This document shows positions 13,049 through 25,598 of a stretch of 64,000 nt of DNA, in pieces. The translations under genes and the position numbers were made by a program. The notes under the pieces were generated by a model. It did no database searches, had not been told where the DNA came from, and worked only from the letters and a program-made list of their open reading frames with translations. This DNA comes from Lojkania enalia (lineage: Eukaryota; Ascomycota; Dothideomycetes; Pleosporales): contig ML986638.1 in NCBI GenBank assembly GCA_010094045.1, positions 107,661 to 171,660 of the forward strand, given 5' to 3'. The stretch's first letter is position 1, and every line of letters begins with the position of its first letter.

Positions 13049-15016
13049 ATGTTTGCCTCATCTTTCGCGCTTGCTTCTCTCTTTGGGTATGCCTTATCCG
13101 CGCAGCCATCAGCCCCTTCTCCGATTGCGGCGCCACTGCGCGAGTTGCCATGGGCCCAACTGAATTTCCTGCATACCACCGACATACATGGCTGGTGGGG
13201 AGGACATCTGCAAGAGTGAGTTTACTTGGATAATCAAGCAGATTTCTTGTACAAGCTTTCCCACGTGACGTGCAGTGCTAACCGCTCCAGGCCTTCGTAC
13301 TCGGCCGACTGGGGCGACTACATATCATTTGCCAAACATCTACAAGATAGAGCGGATGACGAGGGTTCAGATCTCCTTCTCATCGACACCGGAGACCGTG
13401 TCGAGGGCAACGGGATTTACGATGGCTCCGATCCAAAGGGGAAATTCACATATGATATTGCAAAGGAGCAGCGCATCGACTTAATATGTTCGGGAAACCA
13501 CGAGCTCTACAAGCGGAACTCCTCGGAGGGTGAATACTACCATACAGTCCCCAACTTCGAGGGCAACTACATTGCGTCGAACCTTGACATTTATAGCCCC
13601 AAGACAGGGAAGCTCGAGCCGCTTGCCCAGCGGTACAAGAAGTTTACCACCAAGAATCAGGGTATACGGATCCTGGCATTTGGATTCATATTTGACTTCA
13701 CAGGCAACGCGAACAACACCGTCGTCCACACAGTCGACAACACAGTGAAAGAAGAATGGTTTCGAGAAGCTCTGCGGGACAAGGATGTCGATCTTATCAT
13801 TGTCTTCGGCCATGTCGATATCCGCTCTCACGAGTACGCCACATTATTTTCAACGATCCGGTCGGCCCATTGGGACACTCCCATACAGTTCTTCGGGGGC
13901 CACACTCATATTCGCGACTACAAGATTTTCGACGCCAAATCCGTCGCACTAGAGAGCGGCCGTTACATGGAAACAATCGGCTTCATGTCGATTGACGGGC
14001 TGAGCACAGGCGGAGCCATGGACCACCCTACCGTCCCCCAAAAGTCTAAAATCACATTCTCTCGCCGATACATCGACAATAACCTCTTCTCGCTGCACCA
14101 CCACAGCGGGAAAGATAGCAAAACATTTCCAACAGAGCTCGGTCTAAACGTCTCGAGCCACATCAACGAAGCCCGGAAATCCCTAAACCTCGGAAAACGC
14201 TACGGCTGTGCGCCGCACGACTTGTGGGTCAACCGTCGACCGTACCCACACGAGGAGAGCATCTTCTCCTGGCTAGAGAACGAAGTTCTACCCGATCAAA
14301 TCAGCCAGTCATCCCGGATGCAGGACGGAAATAAGGCCCTAGTGATTACGAATACTGGAGGTATCCGTTTCGACATCTTCAAGGGCGCTTTTACAAGGGA
14401 TACTACCTTCCTCGTCTCCCCCTTCACCTCGGGCCTCCACTACCTCAAATCCGTGCCCTACAAATCCGCAAGTCGGGTCCTGAAACTGCTCAACAACGAA
14501 GGCCCAATCCTTGAGCTGCTATCTGAACAGAACGTCTTGCTGCAACCGCCGCAGGTCCTCGCCGCTCGTACGAGGCCGCATCTCTTGTCCTCTCCGGACA
14601 GTCGATTTTCTGACCCGCAGAATGGCTTAGTGCAATCCCCGCTATTGTATAATACCGATCCGCTGATCCCAGGGTACACGACCAAGGACGATGCAGGCTC
14701 AGATGGCGACGACACACTCCACGCGTCTATCCCATTCTACGAGGTCCCCAACTGCATCCAAGCCGCCGTGAATTTCTCGCCCTCCTCTTCATCCGTCCAA
14801 AACTCGCAAGCGGAAGGACAGGACGAACCGGAAGCAGTGGACCTCATCTATAACTCCTTCATCGAGCCGTGGATCATCCTCGCGCTGAAGTACCTAGGCG
14901 AGGATTACGAGGCTGAGGACGCGGAGATGTTTCGTGAGGGAATCAGCTTCACAGAGATTATAACCGCATGGGTAAGGGGGAACTGGGGAATTGAGGGGAA
15001 GACATGTCCGGAGTAG
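13049..15016 (+). CDS. Secreted/vacuolar calcineurin-like metallophosphoesterase (5'-nucleotidase type)
   Basis: The exons are 13049-13215 and 13291-15016, total 630 aa. Residues 1-18 form a signal peptide ([18 protein letters not shown]). The metal-binding motifs appear in order: TTDIHGWW (Asp45, His47), [28 protein letters not shown] and GGHTHIRD. This is the layout of the UshA/5'-nucleotidase branch of calcineurin-like phosphoesterases. The C-terminal half has the matching GGIRFD segment. Fungal homologues include yeast Smn1 (YHR202W), placed in the vacuole. The substrate is probably a nucleotide or other phosphoester but cannot be fixed. The intron ends with branch site GCTAAC and CTCCAG. 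The gene is convergent with the LON-RING gene. Confidence 0.85.
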
Positions 15017-15909
15017 AGGATCGGTGTATGTAGACGGGTAAGGTGAGGCGTTTGATTTGGTTGGTGCATAGCGTACATATTTGGGATTTCTTTTATGCGG
15101 AGAATAGACCATGTATCCAGACATGAGCAAATATATCATTAGGGCTTTATACATTCACAGTACATATTAGATGCCTTTGTGATATCAGCTGATAATATCT
15201 GTACACCTCATATTGACCCCTCCCTTCATATAGAACCTTCATGCATACATAGACTTTACATCCCCTCCTTCCTCCACCGCACTTGGAGCCTAGAAGCCCG
15301 CAGGGAAAAAAAACTACAAAGCAAATGGGGAATCAATAATCAAAGACGCCTAGAAGCATCTCATCGCATCGCACCGCATCATGCTTATCTCTACATCCAT
15401 GAACTCGGAGCCAACCAAAATCAAGCCTTTGAGGAAAATCAATGATATGAAAAATGGACTCCCCTAATGCAACATATCTCTACAACCCATCCCCCCGGCA
15501 TGATTCAAGCTAGGGCGGTAGCACCTATGCTACACTAATTTCAAACAAAAATAAATAAATGTGTGGGAATAGCGATATCAAACTGAGGCAAAGGAGAGAT
15601 GCGAACAATACATGAGGCGAGGCACGGAAAGTACTAGTACGTTGAGAAAGGAACCTTGCAATGAACGTATTCATTACCAGGGCGAGAACGCTCATGGCAG
15701 TGCTAGTCAGTCAAAGGATACTGCAAAGGCTCCCCGAGGGCCTAATCAGCAAGTTAGCCAACACCCAAAGGAAATCAAACTTCGAAGGATGTAGAGCGGC
15801 CGAGGTATAGCCGACGTTTGAAGAATATAAGGGGGGTTCCAGCTAGGCTATGCCTACACGGATGGCAAAAAAAAAAAAAAAAAAAAAGAGGAAAAGGAAA
15901 AATATAGAC
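15017..15909. other. Convergent 3' UTR region with a 21-A tract
   Basis: About 0.9 kb between two convergent stops. A run of 21 A at 15867-15887 lies just past the LON-RING stop, so it reads as poly-T in that gene's 3' UTR. No coding potential is seen. Confidence 0.5.
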
Positions 15910-17577
15910 TCACCATCTCTGCTCCTCAATCCTCCGAATCCAACTATTTACTAACTTCAGACGTTCGCGGACCCTCGTTGTCTTCAGCAGGAGATATTTC
16001 TCCTCTTCTGCAATCGGTAAAACGGTCGCGAACCAGTACGGAAACAATGACGGGTCATTCGGTGGGCCGCCATAGACTTGCACAATCTTCGTGCTAAGCC
16101 AAGGAGCGCTATTCGAACGCATGCGTTCGATGAAGGCCACGCAGTGATGGAGCAATTCTTGTGTTGAGAGCATGCTTAGAGCAATCTCGGGATCGACCGG
16201 GTGTGGCGGGTTTTGGCTCTGATGTTCCTCGTTGAGGGCATGTGCAGCATGCGTCTCTTCAGCCTCCATCATCTCCTCTTCGGTGAGCGAGACGTCTTCC
16301 ACCCGCTCAACACGGCCAACATTGTATCCATCCAACATGCCATGATCTCGAACTCGGAACCGATGAACTCCTCTAGTTTCCACGAGGCTGCGGCCATCCC
16401 GGAGGAGTTCGAAATTGACAATCTCTAGTATGGTGCCGTATTCTAGGAACGGAGTAGAGCCTAGTTCACCCTGGGGCTCCGATGATCGATTGTACATGAG
16501 CATACCAAACTGCCTGTTGCCTTCCATACAACGGCGCATCATCAGGCGATACCGAGGCTCGAAGATGTGAAGGAACGTCGGCATCGTTGGAAGCGAAAGA
16601 GTGCATACAAAGAGCGGTGTACTGAGGACATTTTCTCCAGGTTGCTCCTCTAGGCTAAGAGCGTTGGCACGCACGGTCACTAGATCGGGACAGAGGCTGT
16701 TGAGCAGCGCCACCAGGCGAGCATTGCTGGGCTGATTTTGCAGAGAAGGAGGAATGTGAAGGTCTTTTCGACATATGGGACATATGCTAGAGTGGTCTAG
16801 AACACGGGTGAGGCACCGGCGACAAAAGGTGTGACCACATGGCGTTGTAATAGGGTCTAGCATCATGTTATAGCACACCAGACAGTCCAGCTCTCTATGC
16901 GCCACATACCGCAATCGAGAAAGTAAAGCAGTGTCTAGATCTTGGTATACATCACCGGTTGGCGATAGGCTCTTGTAGACGATATCCGAAGCGATGTGGA
17001 GATTTCCACTTTCGGCCATCGTGAAGGTTGATGCTAATCGGCCACCGCGAAGCTCCATTGAAAAGCGATTTCTTTTTGCCTGTTCTCTTAGAGCATCCGG
17101 ATCATCACTGGGCTGTATAATTTCTTCGAGGAGCATTGGACTGTCCATCTCCAATTGCTTTTGTTTTGAGACCTCATGTCTGATGTGATCCATAAGCTTC
17201 ATCAGAGTGACATCCACGCTACATTCTCCGGTTGGGTGCACAGCATCGCACGTCGGACAGGTAATGCCCAATTGCCGGTCCGGGGTGTTGGGATACGAAA
17301 TGTTTGGCCGCTGCTGGGGAAAGGGCAAGCAGGAGCGGCAGAATGTGTGACCGCATGGCAGTGTTACCGGGGCACTGAACGGCTTGGAGTCTCGAGGGCA
17401 TTGCACTAGACGGACGAGCTGTCTTGCGTCGCCGTGAGCGATCGGAGCGGCGTGCTCCTGAGACTCTGCGGAAACTGCATGGTCTAGCATCAAGGCCGAG
17501 TGTACCACAGGCGGATCGAAGGACTGCTCCTCGCTCTCTGAAATGAAACACCTTTTGCCGTCCCGTACCAAATTCAT
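15910..17577 (-). CDS. LON N-terminal domain and RING finger protein (LONRF/CrgA-like)
   Basis: A single exon of 555 aa. An in-frame TAG just upstream of the ATG supports this start. RING 1 spans about residues 60-110 (CPRDSKPF...LPCGHTFCRSC...CPTC). RING 2 spans about 232-269 (CLVCYNMM...PCGHTFCRRC...CPIC). A LON substrate-binding-like domain spans about 315-545 (FIFEPRYR-type core in FLHIFEPRYRLMMRRCMEG). There is no ATPase or protease part, so the frequent label 'ATP-dependent protease' is wrong. By family this is probably an E3 ubiquitin ligase. Mucor CrgA, with the same RING-LON layout, represses light-induced carotenogenesis. Any similar role here is inference. Confidence 0.85.
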   Translation of the reverse strand: MNLVRDGKRCFISESEEQSFDPPVVHSALMLDHAVSAESQEHAAPIAHGDARQLVRLVQCPRDSKPFSAPVTLPCGHTFCRSCLPFPQQRPNISYPNTPDRQLGITCPTCDAVHPTGECSVDVTLMKLMDHIRHEVSKQKQLEMDSPMLLEEIIQPSDDPDALREQAKRNRFSMELRGGRLASTFTMAESGNLHIASDIVYKSLSPTGDVYQDLDTALLSRLRYVAHRELDCLVCYNMMLDPITTPCGHTFCRRCLTRVLDHSSICPICRKDLHIPPSLQNQPSNARLVALLNSLCPDLVTVRANALSLEEQPGENVLSTPLFVCTLSLPTMPTFLHIFEPRYRLMMRRCMEGNRQFGMLMYNRSSEPQGELGSTPFLEYGTILEIVNFELLRDGRSLVETRGVHRFRVRDHGMLDGYNVGRVERVEDVSLTEEEMMEAEETHAAHALNEEHQSQNPPHPVDPEIALSMLSTQELLHHCVAFIERMRSNSAPWLSTKIVQVYGGPPNDPSLFPYWFATVLPIAEEEKYLLLKTTRVRERLKLVNSWIRRIEEQRW

Positions 17578-19223
17578 AAAGCGTCCGGTGATGATGATGC
17601 GTCTCTAGACTCCATGTACAACTCGCTGCCCACGGCAACTTGAGAGGTCGATAGTCGGCGGTCGGGGGCGTGCGGAGGGCAGGATGTCGAGACTGGAGGC
17701 GTGCGAATTCGGCGTCGATGCGGTGCTCGGTGGACCTACTGCTGCGGGCGTTGGAGGCAGCACAAGACGTCGAATGTAGGTGTAGCCTAGGGCGCCACGG
17801 GAGGATAGAGGTGTGCTGCTCTGGCCTCTTGTCCGCCCGGTGGGAGAAGGGTCGAGTAGCGGTAGGGTGGGGAATGCAGGAACAAGACGCCTAGAAGAGT
17901 ATGCTACTACTGAGGAAAAGAAGGGCACGCGAAGCTCGCTGGCCGGGGTGTCTAGGAGACAATCGTTGCTGGGCGGGAATGGGAGCAAAAGAGTGTATGT
18001 AGAAGGCTGCTGTGCGAGTCAAGATGTAGTCGTCGACGACATCGATGGGGGCCTGCGGGACTGCAAGACATGATTCCGCACGAACAGGAATGCATGATAC
18101 GTACGTCGTAGCCGGCTGTCAGATCGCCGATGGTGTATTTCGCGCCCAGGGCTCTCGAAGGCAAAGACAAGCAGGGCCCTGGACCCGCCGCTCCGATCTA
18201 GAGGCCGCAATAAAGAAGCTCTGTATCGAGCATCCGCCCATCATGGACGCCGGCCGCTAGTCCCCGAATAGCAAACCGTCTATAAATCTCTGCACGGCCT
18301 TTGAGCAGTCCGCACAGTTGCTGGCGACATCTTCCGCGCAATGCTGCGGCATCTGGACTGGCCGTGGGCAGCGCCGAGTGCTAGGCATCGTCCGTCCATC
18401 TCGCAGTAGGCAAGGTGCCTGGTTGTGCACAGAGAGACTTTCAGCTTTTGCAGTCCGTCTCTAGTCTCGCAGCAGTAGTCCATGGTCTTGTTCGCTCTGG
18501 CAGCCGTCCTGGGGTCGCCGTGCTGTAGACGCCAAGCCGCGCTGAACATCTTCCCAGTGCATCCTCGCTCCAGGCGGTATTCGGTCGCTAGCCATTACAT
18601 GTGAAAAGAATGAAGTAGCCGGTTCGAGCATGTCGAGCGAGGCAAGCCGCCACAGGGTGCCGGGGACAGAGGTCTGCAAAGAGCTCACGCAGCTGCGAGG
18701 TGCAGGTGAAAGCGTCATCGATGTAGCCGCCTCAAAGCCACCCGGAGCCAATGAGCGTGGGTCCCTTGAATTCACGCACCCCATCACGACCATCAACTGT
18801 CAAGCACGCGTAGTAACATGTACCAATAGTAGATATGTACAGTGCGGCTCTCTCCATAGATCGGCCCGTCTACCGCTCGCGGCTTACTTATATAGGGCAG
18901 GTACTGGGCTGTCTGCTGCTTGCTCTACTGTGCTGTACAGGCCTCGCTTGCAGCATAAGCTGTGCCAATAGGCCTGTTTGCTCGGCATCGACTTTGACAT
19001 TTCCTACGTGAATCCTTGTATCGTGTCTCGCTTAGTGATTCCAGAAGCAGTACAGCCTCCCACGCCATATACCCGGTGTAGCCGCCAACCAAACAATACC
19101 CAACTCCCGTATGCAAACTATCCAGTACCCATACGTCCAACCAATCCCGGTATATATCGTACAAAGGGGCCCTTGTTACATGCACCAACGCCTATACACC
19201 ACCCTTTTTTAACCCATGATGAA
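17578..19223. other. Intergenic, promoter of the LON-RING gene
   Basis: About 1.65 kb, relatively GC-rich. Several overlapping frames lie on both strands (17605-17988 minus is the longest). They are proline/serine-rich with no recognisable family and probably arise from base composition. The first few hundred bases must be the LON-RING 5' leader. Confidence 0.45.
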
Positions 19224-22200
19224 TCAAGGCTGGCTGGACACGCCATTCGTGCTCATCTGATCTATCTCCGTCTCAGACTCAAACTCAGACTCGTCGCTAC
19301 CGTCGTCCTCTTGCTCCTCCTCCTCTCCCTCCTCTCCCTCCTCGTCGAACACAATCTGTCGTAGTACTCGCTTGTCGAATAGATCGAGGACGAACCGACA
19401 CGCCGGAAGTCGGAAATGGTGTGCCTCGAGAATCTGCATGACCTTGTGGAAAATCACCGGCTTGGAGAAACCTGGTGCCTTTTTCGCTTTGATACTGTTA
19501 CGTATCTGTCAGCGTGTAACTCGAGTTGACTAAACAAGCCTAGTACTAACGTTTGGAGATCGTTTGCTGCCTTCTTGGCTAGCACCGTGTTACCGAGGTC
19601 CGTTGCTAGCTTCAATATGCGGGCATTCACCGGTTCATTGTCGGTAATAGCGACTTTAACATCTGCTTTGCGTTTCCAACTAATGTTGTCCGATTTGGCT
19701 GCCCATGGCTGAATCTACAGACGGTAAGCGAAGGCTCGAGATACGCAGAATAGGAGACCGACCGAAAACAGCTTTCTGAAATCCAGAGGTAGGCAGAACC
19801 CCAGCGCTTCTCCGGATTCATTCACAACCCCGTCCCAGCCATATTCAAGCAAAATCTCCTGGCCGTGAAGACTCCTGGAAATCAAGCCTAGGACGTAGAA
19901 CGCGGTACCCCTTAACGACAAAACCTCTGATGTTTCTGCAATCTTGACAATCCATTTCACGACATCGGAGCTCTCAAGGAAGGGCGCTCCTAACTCCATG
20001 GACCCAACATTCCCAACAGCCCACAGACAGCCTTTGACCTTGAGGATAGTTTCGGCGTCATCATTCTCCATGCTAAAGTCGCGAATCGTAGCTACAAATT
20101 CATCAAAATGGCCCTTTTGTTCCAGAAGCTTACACCCCTCCTTTGTTCGGGTAAGTTCTCGATAGAAATGGGGTGGCACAATACCGTACTCGGGAGGGTC
20201 AGGGTTGTCGTCGTATGACAAGTGGGCTTGAGGTTTCTCTGGGATATCAGCCAAAGCGCGAGCCATTGACGCTTCGATGAGCGCCACATAGGTGTCGTTT
20301 CTTCCAAGAAACCAATCATCCATTTCTCTGGTGATGTAGTCCAGCCCGTCCAGATAATGATACCCGACTGAAGTCGAGAGGAATCGGAGTAGGAGCGGTG
20401 CTCCTATCTCGCCCAAATGATCTAGGGCCGGCCGACACTTAACAACATATTCTAGTGATTGTGTTTGATTGCAAGCCTCTTCAAGTATCTTGATTGCAAC
20501 TTCACAGACTTCCACCTCGGGGTCATACAACTGCGTGACTAGGAGTTTGATGGCCCACTCGGCAATGCCACAGTCAGTTGTTTCCATTGACTTGGTAGCA
20601 TACTTGCGCAAAAGTCTGGTCGCGAATATCCTAATATCTTTCGAGCAGGAAGTCATAGCTTTTGATATGATGATGCGGAGATGGCCATCCAAGGAATAGT
20701 CCATATTGCTAAGCAAAGTTTTTATCAAATCATCGCGATCGTTGAGTTCAATGACGTGGTAGAACATATTGAGAAATCTCCAGCGCTCGAGGATTTGTAC
20801 TCCTTTAGGATCTTTCGTAAGAGCTCCTAGAAGAGCAAAATAGCCACCGGTCAAAGTCTCGTTCATCCGATCGGCCTGGAAAATAGGCGATTCGGAAGTG
20901 AGACCGCTCATCCTATCGAAATGTGATAAGCATTCAGCGAGCTGTCGGATGAACTTGCTGTCGCTAAGATATCGCACACCTTCCGGATTTTGTAGTAAGC
21001 TGTGCATCAAAGCGCATCCCGCTCTAACATAACGCTGGTTTGGCTTCGTGTTCTTAACTTCCGAGAATCTGTATTTGAATGGTCGGTAGAACCCGAGTAA
21101 ACGATGGACAAATTTTGTCGCTTTCATAGCCTCGTCCAAGCGTTTAGCATTCAGTAGAGGACCTTCAATGATATTTTGAATAAGGTCCCACCTCCATTTT
21201 TGGAAACTCACAGTGTTCAAGACCTGAGTATCTACCATGAGGGCGCGGAATTGACCTTCGTCCATTTGCATAGCGGATTGTGACTTGGGTTGCTCGGTTT
21301 TCCTACTCGAAGCAGCATTGTCACTTCCAATAAGAGCCTTCCCCGTTGAGAGGGATGTAGGGCCTGATCGATAAAGAGTTCTGTTGACACTATCCACCTG
21401 ATATATCGTACCAATGGCAAGGAACCTCTCTTCACTCTCAAATTGCGCGGCTGTTTGCAAGAGCTGTGGCAGAACCTGCAGAGATGCGCTCCAAGATGAT
21501 GGCAGAAGTTCGTTCGCCATTTTCAATACTTCACCAAGCAGAAGCGTGGTCTTCCTCTTCAAGGGAAGGGTCAATGGATCTTCCTCGGCTTGAAGTAATG
21601 CAGGCACAAGGCCAGCATGCAAGAATATTGCTAACACGACAGACACGTAGTGTTCCAATAGGTTCCAACCGTTGGTCTTGTCCTCGGCATTTAGAATCGG
21701 AGAGTCTCTGCTAGACTGGTTCTTAAGATTCGTGACACGGCCATACGTCGTTAGTCGCCGGCCAGCGAGGAAAGAGGAAGACCAGGACGGTGGCTTAATT
21801 CTAAGGATATCGAACAACAATTCCAAGAGCACGTTTCTGACATGCGGTGTAGGGATCTGTAATGATAGTAGGAGCGAACGAATGGCCAGAAAGTCGTTCA
21901 TGCAGAGTGCAAGCAAGCCTGACCAACTTCTGATCAACGTTGCAATAACTTTGGCATTTGCTTTAAGCTTTTCCTCGTGCATATGTCCATGGATCCCTAC
22001 TGCGTCCGTGAAAATTGCAAAAGGGGCTTCTAGCTCATGTCCAGACCTTAGAAATTTCCGACGTCGAGGAGTATCCAAAAGATATAAGAAGGAGGTACCA
22101 ATGCTCTCCGCTGCATGGTAGCTACCTTCGCCTAGGGCGTCGGTCAGAGTCCCCATACCTCCTGCGGAGACTAGGAGCGGGGGCTTTCTAACAAGAATTT

Positions 22201-23281
22201 CCGCTAGAGTCAGGATTGCGATGTTCCGGAGTCGGTCATCTGCGTGCTCGGCAACTGCGACAATTATGCGAATAACAGCACGAGAGATCTCCTCCACCCC
22301 GCCCTTCACATCGAGAAAGGATCTAACGAACTTGAGGGCTTGCTCACGCTCCACGCTGGCCTTGCTTTCTTTCACAAGCGAGAGGATGACAAGATAGTCG
22401 GTGTGCAACCCCCGAATAATTTGAAGGGATTTGCGGTCTGTAAATGAATATCTCATGACCCGGTAAGCTGCAGCAACAACCTCACGACTATCACTTAGAA
22501 GCATTGTTTGCATTCGAAGCCCAAAGATGTCCCAGGCCAAGTCATATTTTAACGTTGGATGGCGCTTGAAGAGGTCGACGAGCGAATTGGCCCTTTCAAC
22601 ATAGTACTCGGGCGTCATTCCATTTGCCTCTAGGGCCTGAAGAATATTATCGAGGACAAAAGTGGGCGATTCCGTCTCTTGCTCCTCCTCCTCCTCCTTC
22701 TGGACCACGTGACGGGAAGGGGACCGCGACAGGTTCCGGCGAAATAGGTATGATAGCCTGCTTTGTGGATCCGCCGGCGGCGATTTTACTTCTTTTGCCC
22801 TCTGAATCTCAGCTGCAAGGCCTAACCTGAGCTGCGCCAGCTTCCTATTTGATATGCTGAGCTCTTCCTCGACCTTCTGCCTCTGGTCCCTTGTGTTCTT
22901 CGCGTTCTTTGCATTCAAGGCCTCCAGGAGATTTTCTGAACCAATCTTAATCTTGGTCTCCTTCTCAATTTGGTCCTGCAGCTCGGCCTGCCTCTGCTCA
23001 GTGGTCGTGTTGCTATCATCCCCTACAATGATTGCATGTGTGTCGAAATCGGGTCGAAGGCGGCCATCCCGTGAGATCGATGGCCTCAATTCAGAGCTGA
23101 AGCTGCCCGGCGGTGCGTTTGCGGTGGCATACGAGGATTGTCCTCGAGAGCTCGCCATCACGCTGTTTGCAGTGGCAGGGAGTGAGCGGCCATCTCTACT
23201 GCGTGAGGGAGCAAGCAGCGAGGCTTGATCTGAAGACGGCGCGTCGCCCTGGGGGTTGAAGGAGCGCGCTGGTGGCGTCAT
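19224..23281 (-). CDS. TORC2 subunit Rictor/Tsc11/Ste16
   Basis: The exons are 23281-19763, 19714-19551 and 19494-19224, together 1317 aa. Introns of 48 and 56 nt join KLFS to IQPWAAK and LQT to IKAKK. A serine-rich N-terminus is followed at about residues 95-165 by a coiled coil (TTEQRQAELQDQIEKETKIK). Then come long alpha-helical repeats of the Rictor/pianissimo type, including CLWAVGNVGSMELGAPFLE and GTAFYVLGLISRSLHGQEIL. The tail ends in an acidic run (DEEGEEGEEEEQEDD). By family it is the scaffold subunit of TOR complex 2, which controls actin, sphingolipid and AGC-kinase signalling at the plasma membrane. The length matches fungal homologues (about 1300-1430). Confidence 0.9.
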
Positions 23282-24185
23282 GAGCTTGCCTTAACCATAC
23301 GCCTGCCAACCGCATCGCATTTCTGTGTCACTCGATCGGCGCCCGCCTCTTGCCTCATGAGCCTGTCCTAGTGGAGATCAACGTGCTACGGAAGAGCGGT
23401 GACGGGCCGGAGGCGGGGTCGGCGCTGATGGAGCGTGGGCGTGCACCGCGGAGTAGGTAGTGAGCGTGTGGAATGAATAGCGTGTCAGTGAGTGAATGAC
23501 GGCGCTGGTCGAGGAGCTATCCTAGGCCAGGGAGTTGTTGTAGTGATGTGAGTAGCGCTGGCCAGTGCCTGGAACGCCAGCTTGCAGGTCCGTGCTGTCT
23601 GGGCCGCTGTGGAGGAGAACGACGTCTTGCGTGCACATGCACCGGTAGGCCAGCTTCCGCATCGCTCTCCGGCATCGCCAATCTCTCCTGATGCTGTGCA
23701 GAGTTTGCCCCGAGTATCCGCTCTGTTTGCACCCAATTTTCCCATCGCTCAACCCCGCAGATGAAGTCTTTGCTGGGGATGGTCACGTGGATTGTCCCCC
23801 AGCCAATGACAGCGGATCAGCGCCAGAGCTACCACAGCAGCTCGCTGTCGGAACCCGCCGATGGCCTGGCCCACCAATGCTCGACAGGCTCGTTTCAGTG
23901 CTCTACGACTCCTCCGGAGCTCATTGATGATCCAATCATGAAAAGCAATATCGTTGCGTCTCGGCCGCCTCCGTTCACAGTCATCGAGATAAGGCTCCGC
24001 TTTTGAAACTATATCTACCATCAGGGTCGCCCTCACTTTATCAGCACCAGCTTCCCTCCTTTGCTCAGCTCACCTTCCCATCCTCATTGACCTGCTCTCA
24101 GCGCCTGGCTTGCCATTCCGCAGTATCAATCAGACCTTCCAGATCACATATTATAATAGATCCCTCTTCAGTTGCAGCCTACACA
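23282..24185. promoter_or_regulatory. Divergent promoter, Rictor and urate oxidase
   Basis: A 900-bp GC-rich gap between two start codons. Many short frames overlap on both strands (23485-24036), none with recognisable content. CACGTGG near 23784-23790 could bind a bHLH factor, but that is a guess. Confidence 0.4.
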
Positions 24186-25188
24186 ATGTCTCAACTTAGC
24201 TACGCCCGCTATGGCAAGGATAACGTTCGCTTGTACAAGGTCGATAAGGATGAGAGGAGTGGTGTCCAGTCCGTCGTCGAGCAGACAGTGCGCGTCCTAC
24301 TCGAGGGAGACATCGAGACATCGTAAGGACCTTTTACACGGCCTCTGCGGGCAAGATTAACCCAATAGCAGCTACACGCAAGCAGACAACTCGGTCGTCG
24401 TCGCAACCGACACCCAGAAGCAAACTGTCTACATCCTCGCCAAGCAGAATCCCATCAGCCCTCCTGAGCAGTTTGCCGCTGTTATCGGTGAGCACTTCAC
24501 CAAGACGTACCCGCACATCCACGCCGCACATGTCAAGATCATCCAGCATCGATGGACTCGTATGACCGTTGATGGAAAGCCACACCCACACTCGTTTTTC
24601 CGCGATGGCGAGGAGGTCCGTGTCGTCGAAGCCCTTACGAGGGAAAACCAAGGTGTTTCCATTCGCTCCAAAATTGAGAAGTTGTTGGTGCTCAAGAGCA
24701 CTGGTTCTGCATTCCATGGCTTCCACCGGGATGAGTACACCCAGCTCCCAGAAACATGGGACCGCATTCTGAGCACAGAGGTAGAAGCAGGCTGGCAGTG
24801 GAAACTCTTCAAGTCGCTCCCGGAGGTCAAGTCTGTCGACTTTGACGCAGCATGGAAGGCCGCCCGGGACATCACCCTCAACACCTTCGCTACAGACAAT
24901 AGTGCCAGCGTTCAGAACACAATGTACAAGATGTGTGACCAGATCCTTGCTGCAGTACCTCTAGTCGAAGCTGTTGACTACTCGCTCCCAAACAAGCACT
25001 ACTTCGAGATCGGTAAGTTACACCTACTCCTTGATTATGAGTCGTGAGCTAATTCGCGAATAGATTTGAGCTGGCACAAGGGCCTCAAGAATACCGGCAA
25101 AGATGCCACCGTTTACGCTCCCCAGTCTAACCCCAATGGCCTCATCCAATGCACGGTAACCCGCAAGGGACCAATAGCAAAGTTGTAA
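24186..25188 (+). CDS. Urate oxidase (uricase), peroxisomal
   Basis: The exons are 24186-24322, 24372-25012 and 25064-25188, total 300 aa, the usual uricase length. The start is MSQLSYARYGKDNVR. Family blocks include the YGKDNVRLYKV start, QFAAVIGEHFTKTYPHIHAAHV, FHRDEYTQLPETWDRI, and the C-terminal NPNGLIQCTV. The protein ends in AKL, a canonical type 1 peroxisomal signal. It oxidises urate to 5-hydroxyisourate with O2 and needs no cofactor, the second step of purine catabolism after xanthine oxidation. Splice phases are consistent throughout. It is divergent from Rictor. Confidence 0.95.
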
Positions 25189-25598
25189 AATGATTGCATG
25201 ATGATTCGCATTCACATTCATTTCCACGTAATGATTTGATGATATTGTACATTACCAATTACCATCTGCGTCTAAGGCCAATCATTTTGAATTCTTGTAG
25301 ATATGAGCTTATATTATAACACATTTACCATAGCAAAATAGAATTCGTCATTGATACAATCTTTCGTGACCTTCGCGTGAACTCTTGTTAGATGCCGCCA
25401 ATATTCAATCCCTTACCACAGCGAAATTCACGAGTATTTCAATAAGAAATATAAGGTCCACACAGGCTACGGAATAAACCCCGTGTAACTGTCCGGCAAT
25501 CAAATTGAACATTCCTAGTACAGCAAAACTTTATGACATGCGACTCCCTACAAATACAGTACCTCCCAACCCCCATCTTATATCCAATAACTACTTCA
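25189..25598. other. Convergent 3' UTR region
   Basis: 410 bp of A/T-rich sequence between the urate oxidase stop and the uL13m stop. I see nothing beyond 3' UTRs. Confidence 0.5.

Noticed and set aside
17605..17988. 127-codon frame upstream of the LON-RING gene
   Set aside because: Pro/Ser-rich with no family; a stop separates it from the LON-RING frame, so it is not an N-terminal extension.
23485..24036. Several overlapping frames in the Rictor/uricase promoter
   Set aside because: They shadow each other on both strands in GC-rich DNA and carry no domain.
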